A DNA stretch of 64,000 nucleotides from Aequorivita vitellina (lineage in GTDB: Bacteria > Bacteroidota > Bacteroidia > Flavobacteriales > Flavobacteriaceae), in contig NZ_JAIRBA010000002.1 of NCBI RefSeq assembly GCF_022008365.1, positions 1 through 64,000 on the forward strand, written 5' to 3'. This document shows, piece after piece, positions 51,792 through 60,449 of the stretch (positions are counted from its first letter, which is position 1; each line of letters starts with the position of its first letter). Under the pieces are notes generated by a model. That model was given only the letters and a program-made list of their open reading frames with translations, did no database searches and had not been told where the DNA came from. The position numbers were made by a program, and so were the translations under genes.

Positions 51792-53246
51792 TTATTTTCT
51801 AATTATTTTTAAAAATTCACTCTTTTCAGAATAAAGCATAATAGCTGCAAATACTAATATTAACGTTGTTCCTATCCAAATATTTCCGTTAAAAATGTAA
51901 AAGGAAATTGCAGCAAATACAATTGCCAACACTAAGTACGAGGCTATTTTTTTCACATCGTAAGGCACGTTATAATATTTACGGCCATAAAGATACGAAA
52001 GCACCATCATACTGCCATAGGCCGCAAGTGTTGCAATTGCGGAACCCATATAACCCATATAAGGTATTAAAATATAATTTAACACAAGTGTTACTATGGC
52101 GGCGAATGCCGAGATATATGCGCCGTATTTTGTGCGGTCCGTCACTTTATACCAAACAGAGAGGTTGTGGTAAATTCCTAAAAATAAATTTGCCAAAAGG
52201 ATGAGTGGTACAATTTTTAACGCTTCCCAATATTGGCTATTCGGGATTAAAATTTGCTTGAAAATATCGATATAAACAACCACTCCCAAAAGTATTAAAC
52301 ACCCAAAAAGTGTAAAATATTTTGTGATGGTAGCATAGGTAGTTTTTGCGTTGCTCTCTTTAGAATGATTAAAAAAGAAGGGTTCAATCCCCAATCTAAA
52401 AGCCATCACAAAAAGCGTCATAAACATTCCCAGTTTGTAGCAAGCCGAATAAAGCCCTACTTGAACTTCGGCAATATTTTCGGGTAGTAAATATTTTAGA
52501 AGAATTCGGTCAAAAGCTTCGTTTATACTAAAAGCAATCCCAGCGAAAAGTACTGGCAATGCGTACTTCATCATTTGTTTCCAAATGGTTTTGCTGAAGC
52601 CGAAACCTATTTTAATATAAAGCGGAAGCAGCACCAACAACGTTACAGCACTCGCAATTAAATTAGCGATAAAGACATAGGCCACTTTGTTTTCGGGAAA
52701 CCACAATGAATTCCAATATGCGCTGGTTTCTGCCAATTTTGGAAGGGCTAATAGGAAAAACAGATTAAAGGCGAGATTTATTACAACGTTGAAAATTTTA
52801 ATTACGGCATATCGAGTAGGTTTTTCGTTAACTCGAAACCATGCAAAAGGCAAAACTACCAAAGCGTCTAAAGCTAAAATTATCAAGCCGTAGGTTACGT
52901 ATTCGGATTTGAACTCTGCAATTTCGGCTATATTATTTCTAAAGAGCAATGTAATTCCTAAAAAAACGAAAGACGAAATTGTAAGAGAAGTGAGGGTCGT
53001 AGATTGCACAATTTTTTGCTGGGAAACGTTTTTGGTAATAAACCTAAAAAACGCCGTTTCCATTCCGTAGCTGAGCAGCACATTACCTAAAATAAGAAAA
53101 GCCATCACGGTTGAATAAATTCCGTATTCCTCGGGCAACAATACTTTTACATAAAGCGGCACAAGTATAACAGTCAATAAGCGCGGCAGTACAGTGGCAA
53201 GCCCGTAAATAAAAGTCTGTTTAAAAAGTTTTTTGAAAACGCTCAA
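51792..53246 (-). CDS. Polysaccharide flippase (Wzx/MOP superfamily)
   Basis: This 484-residue membrane protein has about fourteen hydrophobic segments and starts with KQTFIYGLATVLPRLLTVILVPLY, the typical N-terminus of lipopolysaccharide or teichuronic-acid flippases of the MOP superfamily. It also shows PEEYGIYSTVMAFLILGNVL and NEAFDRILLKYLLPEN. It probably moves lipid-linked glycans across the cytoplasmic membrane. Together with the nucleotidyltransferase downstream it points to surface polysaccharide synthesis, though no glycosyltransferase is present in the window. Confidence 0.9.
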   Translation of the reverse strand: MSVFKKLFKQTFIYGLATVLPRLLTVILVPLYVKVLLPEEYGIYSTVMAFLILGNVLLSYGMETAFFRFITKNVSQQKIVQSTTLTSLTISSFVFLGITLLFRNNIAEIAEFKSEYVTYGLIILALDALVVLPFAWFRVNEKPTRYAVIKIFNVVINLAFNLFFLLALPKLAETSAYWNSLWFPENKVAYVFIANLIASAVTLLVLLPLYIKIGFGFSKTIWKQMMKYALPVLFAGIAFSINEAFDRILLKYLLPENIAEVQVGLYSACYKLGMFMTLFVMAFRLGIEPFFFNHSKESNAKTTYATITKYFTLFGCLILLGVVVYIDIFKQILIPNSQYWEALKIVPLILLANLFLGIYHNLSVWYKVTDRTKYGAYISAFAAIVTLVLNYILIPYMGYMGSAIATLAAYGSMMVLSYLYGRKYYNVPYDVKKIASYLVLAIVFAAISFYIFNGNIWIGTTLILVFAAIMLYSEKSEFLKIIRK

Positions 53247-53314
53247 TAGGGTGCGGTTTTATAGCGTAAAAGTATTGAAAATATTGGGGATTGAATTAAT
53301 TAAGTTATTGGATG

Positions 53315-53710
53315 TCAACGAAAAATCTCACCAATTTCTTTCGGAATTTTTGTAGGTCGAAATGTTTTTCCGTCTAAAAAGCACCAAAGTGTTTGCGCCT
53401 CAACAATGGTTTTGCCATCTGCAGGGCGGATAATTTTGTAGTGGCGTTCGCTTTTTACGCCGTCGTAGCTTGCAATCCAGGTTTGGGTTTCGAGTTCTTC
53501 ACCTAAATAGGAAGGATTTTTATATGAAATAAAATGGTTTAAAACTACCCAAACATTTTCTGTGCGTTGGGTTTCCGAAGTTTTTGAAATCCAATGTGCT
53601 TCGGCAGCATCGAGACACCATTGTAAATAGGTTACGTTGTTAACATGGTTTAACTCGTCGATAGCTGAAGCCGGAACGGTAAAGCGCTGTTTAAAAATAT
53701 CTGATTTCAA
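53315..53710 (-). CDS. Acyl-CoA thioesterase, 4HBT hot-dog family
   Basis: This 131-residue hot-dog protein shows VPASAIDELNHVNNVTYLQW, the 4-hydroxybenzoyl-CoA thioesterase signature with the catalytic region (Asp/Asn-His), and WVVLNHFISYKNPSYLGEEL. It probably hydrolyses an acyl-CoA. The start overlaps the mgtE stop by four bases (ATGA), so it is co-translated with mgtE. No specific substrate is evident. Confidence 0.88.
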   Translation of the reverse strand: MKSDIFKQRFTVPASAIDELNHVNNVTYLQWCLDAAEAHWISKTSETQRTENVWVVLNHFISYKNPSYLGEELETQTWIASYDGVKSERHYKIIRPADGKTIVEAQTLWCFLDGKTFRPTKIPKEIGEIFR

Positions 53711-55062
53711 AACCCTAAAATTAATTTTGCGATTAGAAAATAGGTAAGTATTCCAAAAATATCGTTACTGGTAGTAATAAATGGACCGGTGGCTACGGCA
53801 GGGTCAATTCCTCTTTTGTCTAAAATAATAGGAATAAACGTACCAATAAGTGCGGCCAAAAGTATAACCGAAATAAGCGCCGCACCTATACTAATAGATT
53901 CTAAATAACTGGTGTGAAATACAAAATGACTTATAAGTAAAACAATTAGTGCAATAGAACAACCATTGACCAATGCCAACCCAGATTCTTTAAAAAGGCG
54001 CGCAAGAATATTGCCTTTTAAGGTATTATTTGCCAAACCTTGTACAACAATAGCACTTGATTGTACCCCTACATTACCCGCGGTTGCTTGGATAAGCGGA
54101 ACAAAAATTAAAATTCGCGGAAAACTTTCTAAAATTTCCTGAAATCCAGAGATAATACTGGCAGCTCCCAAACCGCCAAACATTCCAATTAACAGCCATG
54201 GCAAGCGGGCACGGGTTTGTTTAAAAACACCGTCATCTGCCTCTACATCTTGAGAAATACCAGCAGCCATTTGGTAATCTTTTTCGGCTTCTTCTTTAAT
54301 GAAATCTACAATATCATCAATGGTGATTCGTCCCACTAAAATACCGTTATCGTCCACTACGGGGATGGCTTCCAAGTCGTATTTTTGCATGATTCGCGCT
54401 ACGTCTTCGGCTTCGGTGTGTACGTTTACATAATCTACTTTTGGAATATAAACTTCGCTTATATGCGCACGTCCTGGCGCTGTTAGCAAATCTTTTAAGG
54501 AGAGTCTTCCTTTTAGTTTTCCGTGTTTATCGGTTACGTAAATAGAGTGGACGCGCGTTACGTTTTCGGCTTGCCTGCGCATTTCGCGTACACAACCTGC
54601 GACGGTCCAACTCTCCTTTACACGAACAAGCTCCTTTGCCATTAAACCACCCGCAGTATCTTCGTCATAACGAAGAAGATCAACAATATCGGCAGCGTGT
54701 TCTTCGTCTTCAATGTGCCCAATTACTTGCTTTTGAACATCGTCATCCAGCTCTGCAATAATATCTGCAGCATCATCCGTGTCCATTTCATCTAGCTCGT
54801 CGGCAATTTCGGAGGGCGTAAGATTGTCTAAAATTCGCTCTCGATAATCGTCGTCTAGCTCTATTAAAACTTCACTAGTTACTTCACTATCCAGTAATTT
54901 TACAATGTACGTAGCCTCGTCTGTATTGAGTTCGTGCAGTAATTCGGCAATATCGGCAAAGTGAAATTCTTCTAAAAGTGAGGTAAGCGTTTCATCATCG
55001 TTGTTGGCAATGAGCTGTTCAACTTGCTCGATAAATTCATCTGTGAGTTGAAATTGCATCAT
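53707..55062 (-). CDS. mgtE: Magnesium transporter MgtE
   Basis: This 451-residue Mg2+ channel has an N-terminal superhelical MgtE_N domain ([39 protein letters not shown]), a tandem CBS pair ([40 protein letters not shown]) and five membrane helices with the pore segment around [13 protein letters not shown]. The acidic N-terminal and CBS domains sense intracellular Mg2+ and close the pore. The N-terminal 26 bases overlap the end of rsmA, and the C-terminus overlaps the thioesterase gene. Confidence 0.96.
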   Translation of the reverse strand: MMQFQLTDEFIEQVEQLIANNDDETLTSLLEEFHFADIAELLHELNTDEATYIVKLLDSEVTSEVLIELDDDYRERILDNLTPSEIADELDEMDTDDAADIIAELDDDVQKQVIGHIEDEEHAADIVDLLRYDEDTAGGLMAKELVRVKESWTVAGCVREMRRQAENVTRVHSIYVTDKHGKLKGRLSLKDLLTAPGRAHISEVYIPKVDYVNVHTEAEDVARIMQKYDLEAIPVVDDNGILVGRITIDDIVDFIKEEAEKDYQMAAGISQDVEADDGVFKQTRARLPWLLIGMFGGLGAASIISGFQEILESFPRILIFVPLIQATAGNVGVQSSAIVVQGLANNTLKGNILARLFKESGLALVNGCSIALIVLLISHFVFHTSYLESISIGAALISVILLAALIGTFIPIILDKRGIDPAVATGPFITTSNDIFGILTYFLIAKLILGF

Positions 55063-55870
55063 TTTCTAATTTTTGGGTGAGTGCTATAAATTGTGAAACG
55101 GAAAGCTGTTCCGGGCGCTGGCCAAAGATAGCATCTTCTTTTATTTTATCGGAAAGATTGAAGGATTTTAAACTGTTGCGAAGCGTTTTCCGGCGTTGCT
55201 GAAAAGCGGTTTTCACTACTTTATAAAGCATTTTTTCGCTACAAGCAATTGCGAAGTTTTCTTTACGCCGAAGCCTGAGTACACCACTATCTACTTTTGG
55301 CGGGGGATTAAAAACCGTAGGCGGAACGGTAAAAAGATATTCGGCATCGTAAAATGCTTGTGCCAAAACCGATAGAATACCGTAGGCTTTGCTGCCTTCT
55401 TTTTCGCAAATGCGCTCTGCTACTTCTTTTTGAAACATTCCGGTAAATTCTGGAATTTGCTCCTTCCATTCCAACATTTTAAAAACAATTTGTGTTGAAA
55501 TATTATACGGAAAATTTCCCGTTATACCGAATTGGGCTTCCCCAAAAAGCTGCGAAAGATCGTATTTTAAAAAATCGGCTTCAAGTATTTTTAGGTTTTT
55601 GTTCGGATATTTTTCTTCCAAATAGGCAATGGACTCTGTATCGAGGTCCATTGCAATTACATCAACATCTTTGTTAATAAGATATTTGGTGAGTACGCCC
55701 ATTCCGGGACCTATTTCCAACACGTTTTTATAACCTTGCATCGAAAGCGTATCGCCAATTTTTTCGGCAATAACTTCATCCTTCAAAAAATGTTGGCCAA
55801 GGTGTTTTTTGGCGCGAACGGTTCCTGTGTCAGCGTTTTCTCTGAGCTTATTTGAATTTTCCTTTTTCAT
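55037..55870 (-). CDS. rsmA: 16S rRNA (adenine1518/1519-N6)-dimethyltransferase RsmA
   Basis: RsmA (KsgA) dimethylates two adenosines in the 3' hairpin of 16S rRNA during small-subunit assembly. The 277 residues have [18 protein letters not shown], the SAM-binding [15 protein letters not shown], the catalytic [17 protein letters not shown] (NLPY-type), and the C-terminal [17 protein letters not shown]. The Lys/Arg-rich extension at the start ([16 protein letters not shown]) is longer than usual. The stop lies inside mgtE. Confidence 0.97.
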   Translation of the reverse strand: MKKENSNKLRENADTGTVRAKKHLGQHFLKDEVIAEKIGDTLSMQGYKNVLEIGPGMGVLTKYLINKDVDVIAMDLDTESIAYLEEKYPNKNLKILEADFLKYDLSQLFGEAQFGITGNFPYNISTQIVFKMLEWKEQIPEFTGMFQKEVAERICEKEGSKAYGILSVLAQAFYDAEYLFTVPPTVFNPPPKVDSGVLRLRRKENFAIACSEKMLYKVVKTAFQQRRKTLRNSLKSFNLSDKIKEDAIFGQRPEQLSVSQFIALTQKLENDAISTHR

Positions 55871-55916
55871 TTAAAAATTTACAACCTTGGTTCCTGCAAA
55901 GTACTGCGTAACTTCA

Positions 55917-56246
55917 CTATTTATTGAAAAGTTCGTTGTGTGCTTCGCCAATAACTTCTAATTCGGTGCGGAAGGCTACAAACTTTCCTTCAAAAGGTTT
56001 GCTTTGTGCGCGCAGTTCTTCAGCATTTTCAGAAAAATATTTTTCGAGGGTTTTTTTGCTGTCGGTTGTGTATTGTACTGAATAGGTTTTGCTGCCCTTT
56101 TCTTCTTCTACCATGACCCGTGTCATTAATGCTTTTTGGAATTTTCCAGTAGCTAACATGGCGGGAATGTGTTCGGCTTTCATCCATTGGAGCCAAGTGT
56201 CATGGGCGGCCTTGTCTATATTTATTGTTACGTTGTAGATATACAT
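55917..56246 (-). CDS. DUF4286 family protein
   Basis: This 109-residue protein matches DUF4286, a small ferredoxin-like-fold (dimeric alpha/beta barrel) family of Bacteroidetes. Features are MYIYNVTINIDKAAHDTWLQ, MKAEHIPAMLATGKFQKALM and YFSENAEELRAQSKPFEGKF. It is cytoplasmic, with no signal or membrane segment. Its function is unknown; the fold is used by monooxygenases and stress proteins. It lies upstream of rsmA and could share its transcript. Confidence 0.85.
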   Translation of the reverse strand: MYIYNVTINIDKAAHDTWLQWMKAEHIPAMLATGKFQKALMTRVMVEEEKGSKTYSVQYTTDSKKTLEKYFSENAEELRAQSKPFEGKFVAFRTELEVIGEAHNELFNK

Positions 56247-56326
56247 ATTTTTAAAATTTTAAATTTTGGGTTCTAAATTTCGAATTGAGAAAACCTACAA
56301 ATTTTTTAAAACCTTGCAGGTTTGGA

Positions 56327-58108
56327 TTAATTAATAGCATCTCCGCGCAAAGACCGATACTTTTTACGCGCTTCCACAAAATAAATACTATCGGCATAAT
56401 TAAAGATAATAGCTTCGTATTGCGCCCTCGCTTTATTGGGTTGATTTAGATTTTCTTCATAAATTTTTGCAAGTCGGAAGTGGGCATTGTCGGCCAGAAT
56501 ATCGTCGCTGTAAAATTCAATTATTTTTAAATAGTTGGCTTCGGCTTTTGCGTATTCGTGCAGTTTTTCATATATCTGGCCTTGTTTAAGAAGGGCTTCG
56601 TCTTCAATTTTTTCACCTTTATGATTGGTTAAAATGTCTTCCAAAACGACGATGGCCTCTGTGTTTTTATCTTGAAAAGATAACAAATCTGCACGTGCGT
56701 ATTTTTTAAGTGCAGTTTGGGTAGAATCTTCGAGTGAATTATCGCGAATTAACAAACTGAGTTCCATTGCGTCGTTAGCAATTAATTGCGAAGTAGATTT
56801 TTTTAACACATCTAATTGTACTTGCGCCCATTCAAAATCGCCTTTAAAATAACTGGTGCGAGCAACTTTAAAACGTGCGTCCTGCGCCAAAACGTCGTTC
56901 TGTACTTTTTTCTGAATTTGCGAATAATAAATAAGGGCTTCGTTAAATTTTTCATCAAAAACCAAAATATCTGCCAGTTCCATTTTTACACGAGCTTCCT
57001 GATAGCTAGTTAAGTTTTGTTTCACCAAAGCCTTTAAATTGTCTATTGCCAATTCTTTTTTATTTGCTTGAAAGGCTAAAAAATGGTTGTAATCTACTTG
57101 CAACAAATAGGTTTCGCGATTGCGTCCAAATTCATCTAAAAGCTTTTCAAATTTTTCTTCAATTTCGGGGTATTGTTTGGCTGTGGCGGTTTTCACCTCC
57201 ATTTTCATCAAAATTTGATTGCCCTGCAACTTATTTTGCGGCGTAAATGAATTTTCAATAATGTAATTTACAATTTCCCTTCCGGCTTCGTAATCTTCAT
57301 CGGCAATGGCAATATACGCGAGGTTTGTAATTCCGCTGAGGTCATCGCCAATGCGTTTGTAAATTGCTTTTTCCTGTGTAAAAGCTTTGTTGTATTCTTT
57401 TTGCTGAATAAATAACCAGCTTAATAATTGATTGTAAAGTATGTCTGGATTTTGTTGCAACCGTTGCAAAAGGGTTTTTCGCAGGAGCAAGTTAGCTTCG
57501 TTATTGGGGTCTTCAGTAGTATAAAGACTGAAATAACGCTGCGCATTTCCTTTAAATGAATTGTTCTTTTCCACAAGCCCCAGATAGCTGTTAAACATTT
57601 TTTCTAAATTGCCCTGTTCGCCGTAAATCTGCGCGAGTTGCATATTGAAATCTAATTTATCACTCAGCGCCATTGCTTTTTCATAAGCTGTAACGGCTTG
57701 GTCTAAAAGGCTATATTTTTGAAAAGTATTGCCAATACTGTAGGAGAAATTAGGGTTTTCTTCAATAGCGTTAATGGCCTTGTTATAATTTAAAGTGGCG
57801 AGTTCCGTATTATTTTGAAGCGAATAATTATAGCCTAATTCTACATAAAGTTGTGGGTAATTACGACCGGTGTTCAATTTTTCTTTTATGAGGCGTTCGG
57901 CTTCGGTAAAATTTTCTAGCTGTTGATTGCTTTGCACTACACCCATAAAATAGTCTAGCCGATATGGGTTTTCTTTATTCAGCTTTTCATAAATACGCAA
58001 TGATTTTTCAAACTGGCCTTGTTCAAAATAATTTTTCGCCAATGCATCGCTCTGTGAAAAGCTCGCTGTTACGGTAAAAAAGAATAATATAAATAGAGTT
58101 TTGCGCAT
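56327..58108 (-). CDS. Large exported tetratricopeptide-repeat protein
   Basis: This 593-residue protein has a signal peptide (LFILFFFTVTASFSQ) and many TPR-like helix pairs from about residue 20 to 590 (YFEQGQFEKSLRIYEKL, ELGYNYSLQNNTELATLNY, LKQGQIYEKLHEYAKAEANY). It is probably periplasmic or outer-membrane attached and acts as a scaffold. The C-terminal part (DNAHFRLAKIYEENLNQPNK) resembles YbgF/BamD-type TPRs. I cannot assign a partner. It stands alone on the minus strand with its own leader. Confidence 0.88.
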   Translation of the reverse strand: MRKTLFILFFFTVTASFSQSDALAKNYFEQGQFEKSLRIYEKLNKENPYRLDYFMGVVQSNQQLENFTEAERLIKEKLNTGRNYPQLYVELGYNYSLQNNTELATLNYNKAINAIEENPNFSYSIGNTFQKYSLLDQAVTAYEKAMALSDKLDFNMQLAQIYGEQGNLEKMFNSYLGLVEKNNSFKGNAQRYFSLYTTEDPNNEANLLLRKTLLQRLQQNPDILYNQLLSWLFIQQKEYNKAFTQEKAIYKRIGDDLSGITNLAYIAIADEDYEAGREIVNYIIENSFTPQNKLQGNQILMKMEVKTATAKQYPEIEEKFEKLLDEFGRNRETYLLQVDYNHFLAFQANKKELAIDNLKALVKQNLTSYQEARVKMELADILVFDEKFNEALIYYSQIQKKVQNDVLAQDARFKVARTSYFKGDFEWAQVQLDVLKKSTSQLIANDAMELSLLIRDNSLEDSTQTALKKYARADLLSFQDKNTEAIVVLEDILTNHKGEKIEDEALLKQGQIYEKLHEYAKAEANYLKIIEFYSDDILADNAHFRLAKIYEENLNQPNKARAQYEAIIFNYADSIYFVEARKKYRSLRGDAIN

Positions 58109-58221
58109 GTCGTAAATATAAACAAATGACCCGATAGCTACAGGATTCTTGTAAAATTTATCAAAAAGAAAGCCACGATAGCGAAGTGGCGCAATTTTTT
58201 TAGAAACTTATTTGGGTAAAA

Positions 58222-58253
58222 TAAAAAGCCGAAAACACAGGTGTTCTCGGCTT
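58222..58253 (-). terminator. Terminator of the small lipoprotein gene
   Basis: AAGCCGA (58226-58232) pairs with TCGGCTT (58247-58253), extended inward by AACAC/GTGTT, and the minus-strand product is followed by TTTTTATTTT. Confidence 0.85.
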
Positions 58254-58273
58254 AATTTTATTGCGGATGATTT

Positions 58274-58879
58274 TTACCCGAGATCTTCTATGTCTAATTC
58301 ATCTATTGCGTCCCAAGTTTCATCAATGTCCATATTGGTGCCTTTGGCTTCCAAATAGAAACGATTGCCTTGCATTAATTGAATATTACTGCGATTGTTG
58401 CTATTGCGGTATTCTTCAATTGCTTTTTTACCGTTTTTAGTAACCGTTCTTCGCGAGCCGTTTTCGTCTTCTTCTTCAAAATCCTGCGACATTACCATGC
58501 GCATGCCCATAGTTGCGGCAGCGCCCACTTGCCCGGCACCATCGATTATATTTATTGAAAATTTTTTCGATTTGTCTTCGTTGGCATAGGTAGCTTCAAT
58601 AGACGAAATGTTCATCATTCCCGCTTGTCCTGCTTTGTAGCTTATACGTTTCATTCCGTTTACCTCCTCTGGCATCCAAGATTTTAATTCTTCGTTAGTA
58701 AGTGGAGTCATTTCTTGCAGTTCTTGTATATCGTCCTGCATATTGGTCATTTCTTGTACCGCATTGGTCGTGTTGGAAACAGCATCTTTTGTTTCCTTTA
58801 TTTTCTTGCTCACCGGATTGTCTTTACAACTTACAAAGGCCGCAAGAACGAGTAAGGATAATACATATTTTTTCATCAT
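58274..58879 (-). CDS. Lipoprotein of unknown function
   Basis: This 201-residue lipoprotein has the lipobox LAAFVSC-KDN near residue 18. A coiled-coil-like segment (KETKDAVSNTTNAVQEMTN) is followed by a compact domain with KSWMPEEVNGMKRISYKAG and SINIIDGAGQVGAAATMGMR and an acidic C-terminus. I do not recognise the domain. Tandem ATG codons allow a start one codon later. It ends with a strong terminator and appears to be a single-gene unit. Confidence 0.75.
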   Translation of the reverse strand: MMKKYVLSLLVLAAFVSCKDNPVSKKIKETKDAVSNTTNAVQEMTNMQDDIQELQEMTPLTNEELKSWMPEEVNGMKRISYKAGQAGMMNISSIEATYANEDKSKKFSINIIDGAGQVGAAATMGMRMVMSQDFEEEDENGSRRTVTKNGKKAIEEYRNSNNRSNIQLMQGNRFYLEAKGTNMDIDETWDAIDELDIEDLG

Positions 58880-58975
58880 TAAAAATTTTAGTTAGTGAAT
58901 AAATTAATTTGAAACACTAATATAGTTAATATGAATAAGATAAGAGAATTAAGAAAAGGAAGAAAGTTAAAAATG

Positions 58976-59539
58976 TTACATTTCTGAAGCAACTTTTTCA
59001 AGTTGGGTGTACCAGTTTTCGCCAAATTTTCGGATGAGGGCCGTTTTTACAAATTTATAAACGGGCACTTGTAGTTCTTTTCCCAAAGTACAAGCATCGT
59101 CGCAAATAGGCCAACGATGATAGTTAACGGCAGAAAACTCGCTGTACTCTTGAACGCGCACAGGATATAAATGGCAAGAAACTGGTTTTATAAAATCAAT
59201 AGCACCGGCATTGTGGGCATCTTCAATACCACAGCTTGCAATTCCACTGTCGGTAAATGTTACGTATGCACATTCTTTACCATCCACCAATGGGGTTTCC
59301 AATTCGTTGTTTTTAGTTTTAATGTGGGTGCCTTGTTTCTCGATAGCGGCAATTCCTTCGGGGCGTAGAAATGGTTTTACTTTTGGGTATATTTCTTTAA
59401 GAATTGAAACCTCTTCTTCGGTAATAGGTGCGCCGGCTTCGCCTTCAATGCAGCATGCGCCTTTGCATGCGTGAAGGTTACACACAAAATCTTTTTCGAT
59501 TATATCTTCAGAAACTATTGTTTTGCCCAGTTGAAACAT
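58976..59539 (-). CDS. DUF3109 family Cys-rich protein
   Basis: This 187-residue cytoplasmic protein matches DUF3109, related to the YkgJ-type zinc or Fe-S binding proteins. Conserved cysteines lie in FVCNLHACKGACCIEGEAGA near the N-terminus, KECAYVTFTDSGIASCGIE, VSCHLYPVRV and WPICDDACTLGK. The pattern suggests a metal or Fe-S cluster, but the function is unknown. A -7 box on the minus strand lies only four bases before the ATG. Confidence 0.87.
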   Translation of the reverse strand: MFQLGKTIVSEDIIEKDFVCNLHACKGACCIEGEAGAPITEEEVSILKEIYPKVKPFLRPEGIAAIEKQGTHIKTKNNELETPLVDGKECAYVTFTDSGIASCGIEDAHNAGAIDFIKPVSCHLYPVRVQEYSEFSAVNYHRWPICDDACTLGKELQVPVYKFVKTALIRKFGENWYTQLEKVASEM

Positions 59540-59543
59540 GCGG

Positions 59544-59551
59544 CAAAGATA
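59544..59551 (-). promoter_or_regulatory. -7 box four bases before the DUF3109 gene ATG
   Basis: The minus strand reads TATCTTTG, ending four bases before the ATG at 59539. No TTG is found at the usual -33 distance. The mRNA would be leaderless. Confidence 0.45.
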
Positions 59552-59631
59552 GCTTGTTTTACCAATTGGACATAGTAAAATTTATGCTTTTATTAACCTG
59601 TATTAATTCTGTTCTTACCGATTATATTTTA

Positions 59632-59639
59632 TAATTTTG
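59632..59639 (+). promoter_or_regulatory. -7 box candidate for the MarC-type gene
   Basis: TAATTTTG matches TAnnTTTG and ends 18 bases before the ATG at 59658, excluding an in-frame TTG at 59637 as the start. Confidence 0.5.
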
Positions 59640-59657
59640 CCCCCTCAAAAAAAAGGT

Positions 59658-60242
59658 ATGACTTTAAATTTCAAAGAAATAGCAACCGCCACTATGGTTC
59701 TTTTTGCAGTAATTGATATTGTGGGTAGTATCCCCATTATAATTGGGCTGCGTGAAAAAGCCGGTCATATTAATTCGGGTAAGGCTTCAATAATTGCTGC
59801 GGTAGTTATGGTGGTTTTCCTTTTTTTGGGAGAAAGTATTCTGCATCTTATTGGGGTTAACGTAAACGAATTTGCCGTTGCGGGATCGCTGATACTTTTC
59901 TTTATTGCTTTAGAAATGATTCTGGGCGTTACTCTTTTTAAAGAAGGCGACACGAGTCCGGATTTGGCTTCTATTTTTCCGCTGGCTTTTCCGTTGCTCG
60001 CAGGGCCGGGTAGTTTAACCACCTTGTTATCTTTGCGCGCAGAGTATGCAATTCAAAATATAATTGTTGCGATAATTGTAAATATTATTGTTATTTATGT
60101 CGTGCTAAAAACTTCGGGTAAATTGCAGCGTTTTTTAGGAAAAAATGGAATTGCGGTGATTCAAAAAATATTTGGTGTAATTTTGCTTGCGATTGCGGTG
60201 AAGCTTTTCACTTCAAATATTCAAGAATTATTTAATCATTGA
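59658..60242 (+). CDS. MarC family membrane protein
   Basis: This 194-residue integral membrane protein of the MarC/NAAT family has six hydrophobic segments. Family features are ATATMVLFAVIDIVGSIPI, the GSLILFFIALEMILGVTLF helix, and FPLAFPLLAGPGSLTTLLSL with the conserved P-A-G-P-G motif. Some homologues move neutral amino acids; for most the substrate is unknown. The ATG at 59658 is preceded by AAAAAAAAGGT. It forms a two-gene unit with the small membrane protein four bases downstream. Confidence 0.9.
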   Translation: MTLNFKEIATATMVLFAVIDIVGSIPIIIGLREKAGHINSGKASIIAAVVMVVFLFLGESILHLIGVNVNEFAVAGSLILFFIALEMILGVTLFKEGDTSPDLASIFPLAFPLLAGPGSLTTLLSLRAEYAIQNIIVAIIVNIIVIYVVLKTSGKLQRFLGKNGIAVIQKIFGVILLAIAVKLFTSNIQELFNH

Positions 60243-60246
60243 TATT

Positions 60247-60444
60247 ATGAAAATTTTAATTTATATAATGCTCGCTTTAGCTGCTGGATTGGTAGTTTTT
60301 AACATCACAAAATTAGATTTTGAAAACCTATTGATTGGCGATAGTGCAGTAGCATTTATTTGTACGTTGGCAGGTTTTTGCGCTATGCTGCTTTTAACTA
60401 TTCTGCTTATTTCAAAAAGAATTGAAGCACAGTCTAAAAAGTAA
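60247..60444 (+). CDS. Small two-helix membrane protein
   Basis: This 65-residue protein has two hydrophobic helices, IYIMLALAAGLVVFNITKL and SAVAFICTLAGFCAMLLLTI, and a short charged tail (LISKRIEAQSKK). I cannot name the family. It starts four bases after the MarC-type stop, so the two are probably co-translated and it may be an accessory subunit. It converges with the S41 protease gene five bases away. Confidence 0.75.
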   Translation: MKILIYIMLALAAGLVVFNITKLDFENLLIGDSAVAFICTLAGFCAMLLLTILLISKRIEAQSKK

Positions 60445-60449
60445 AAATT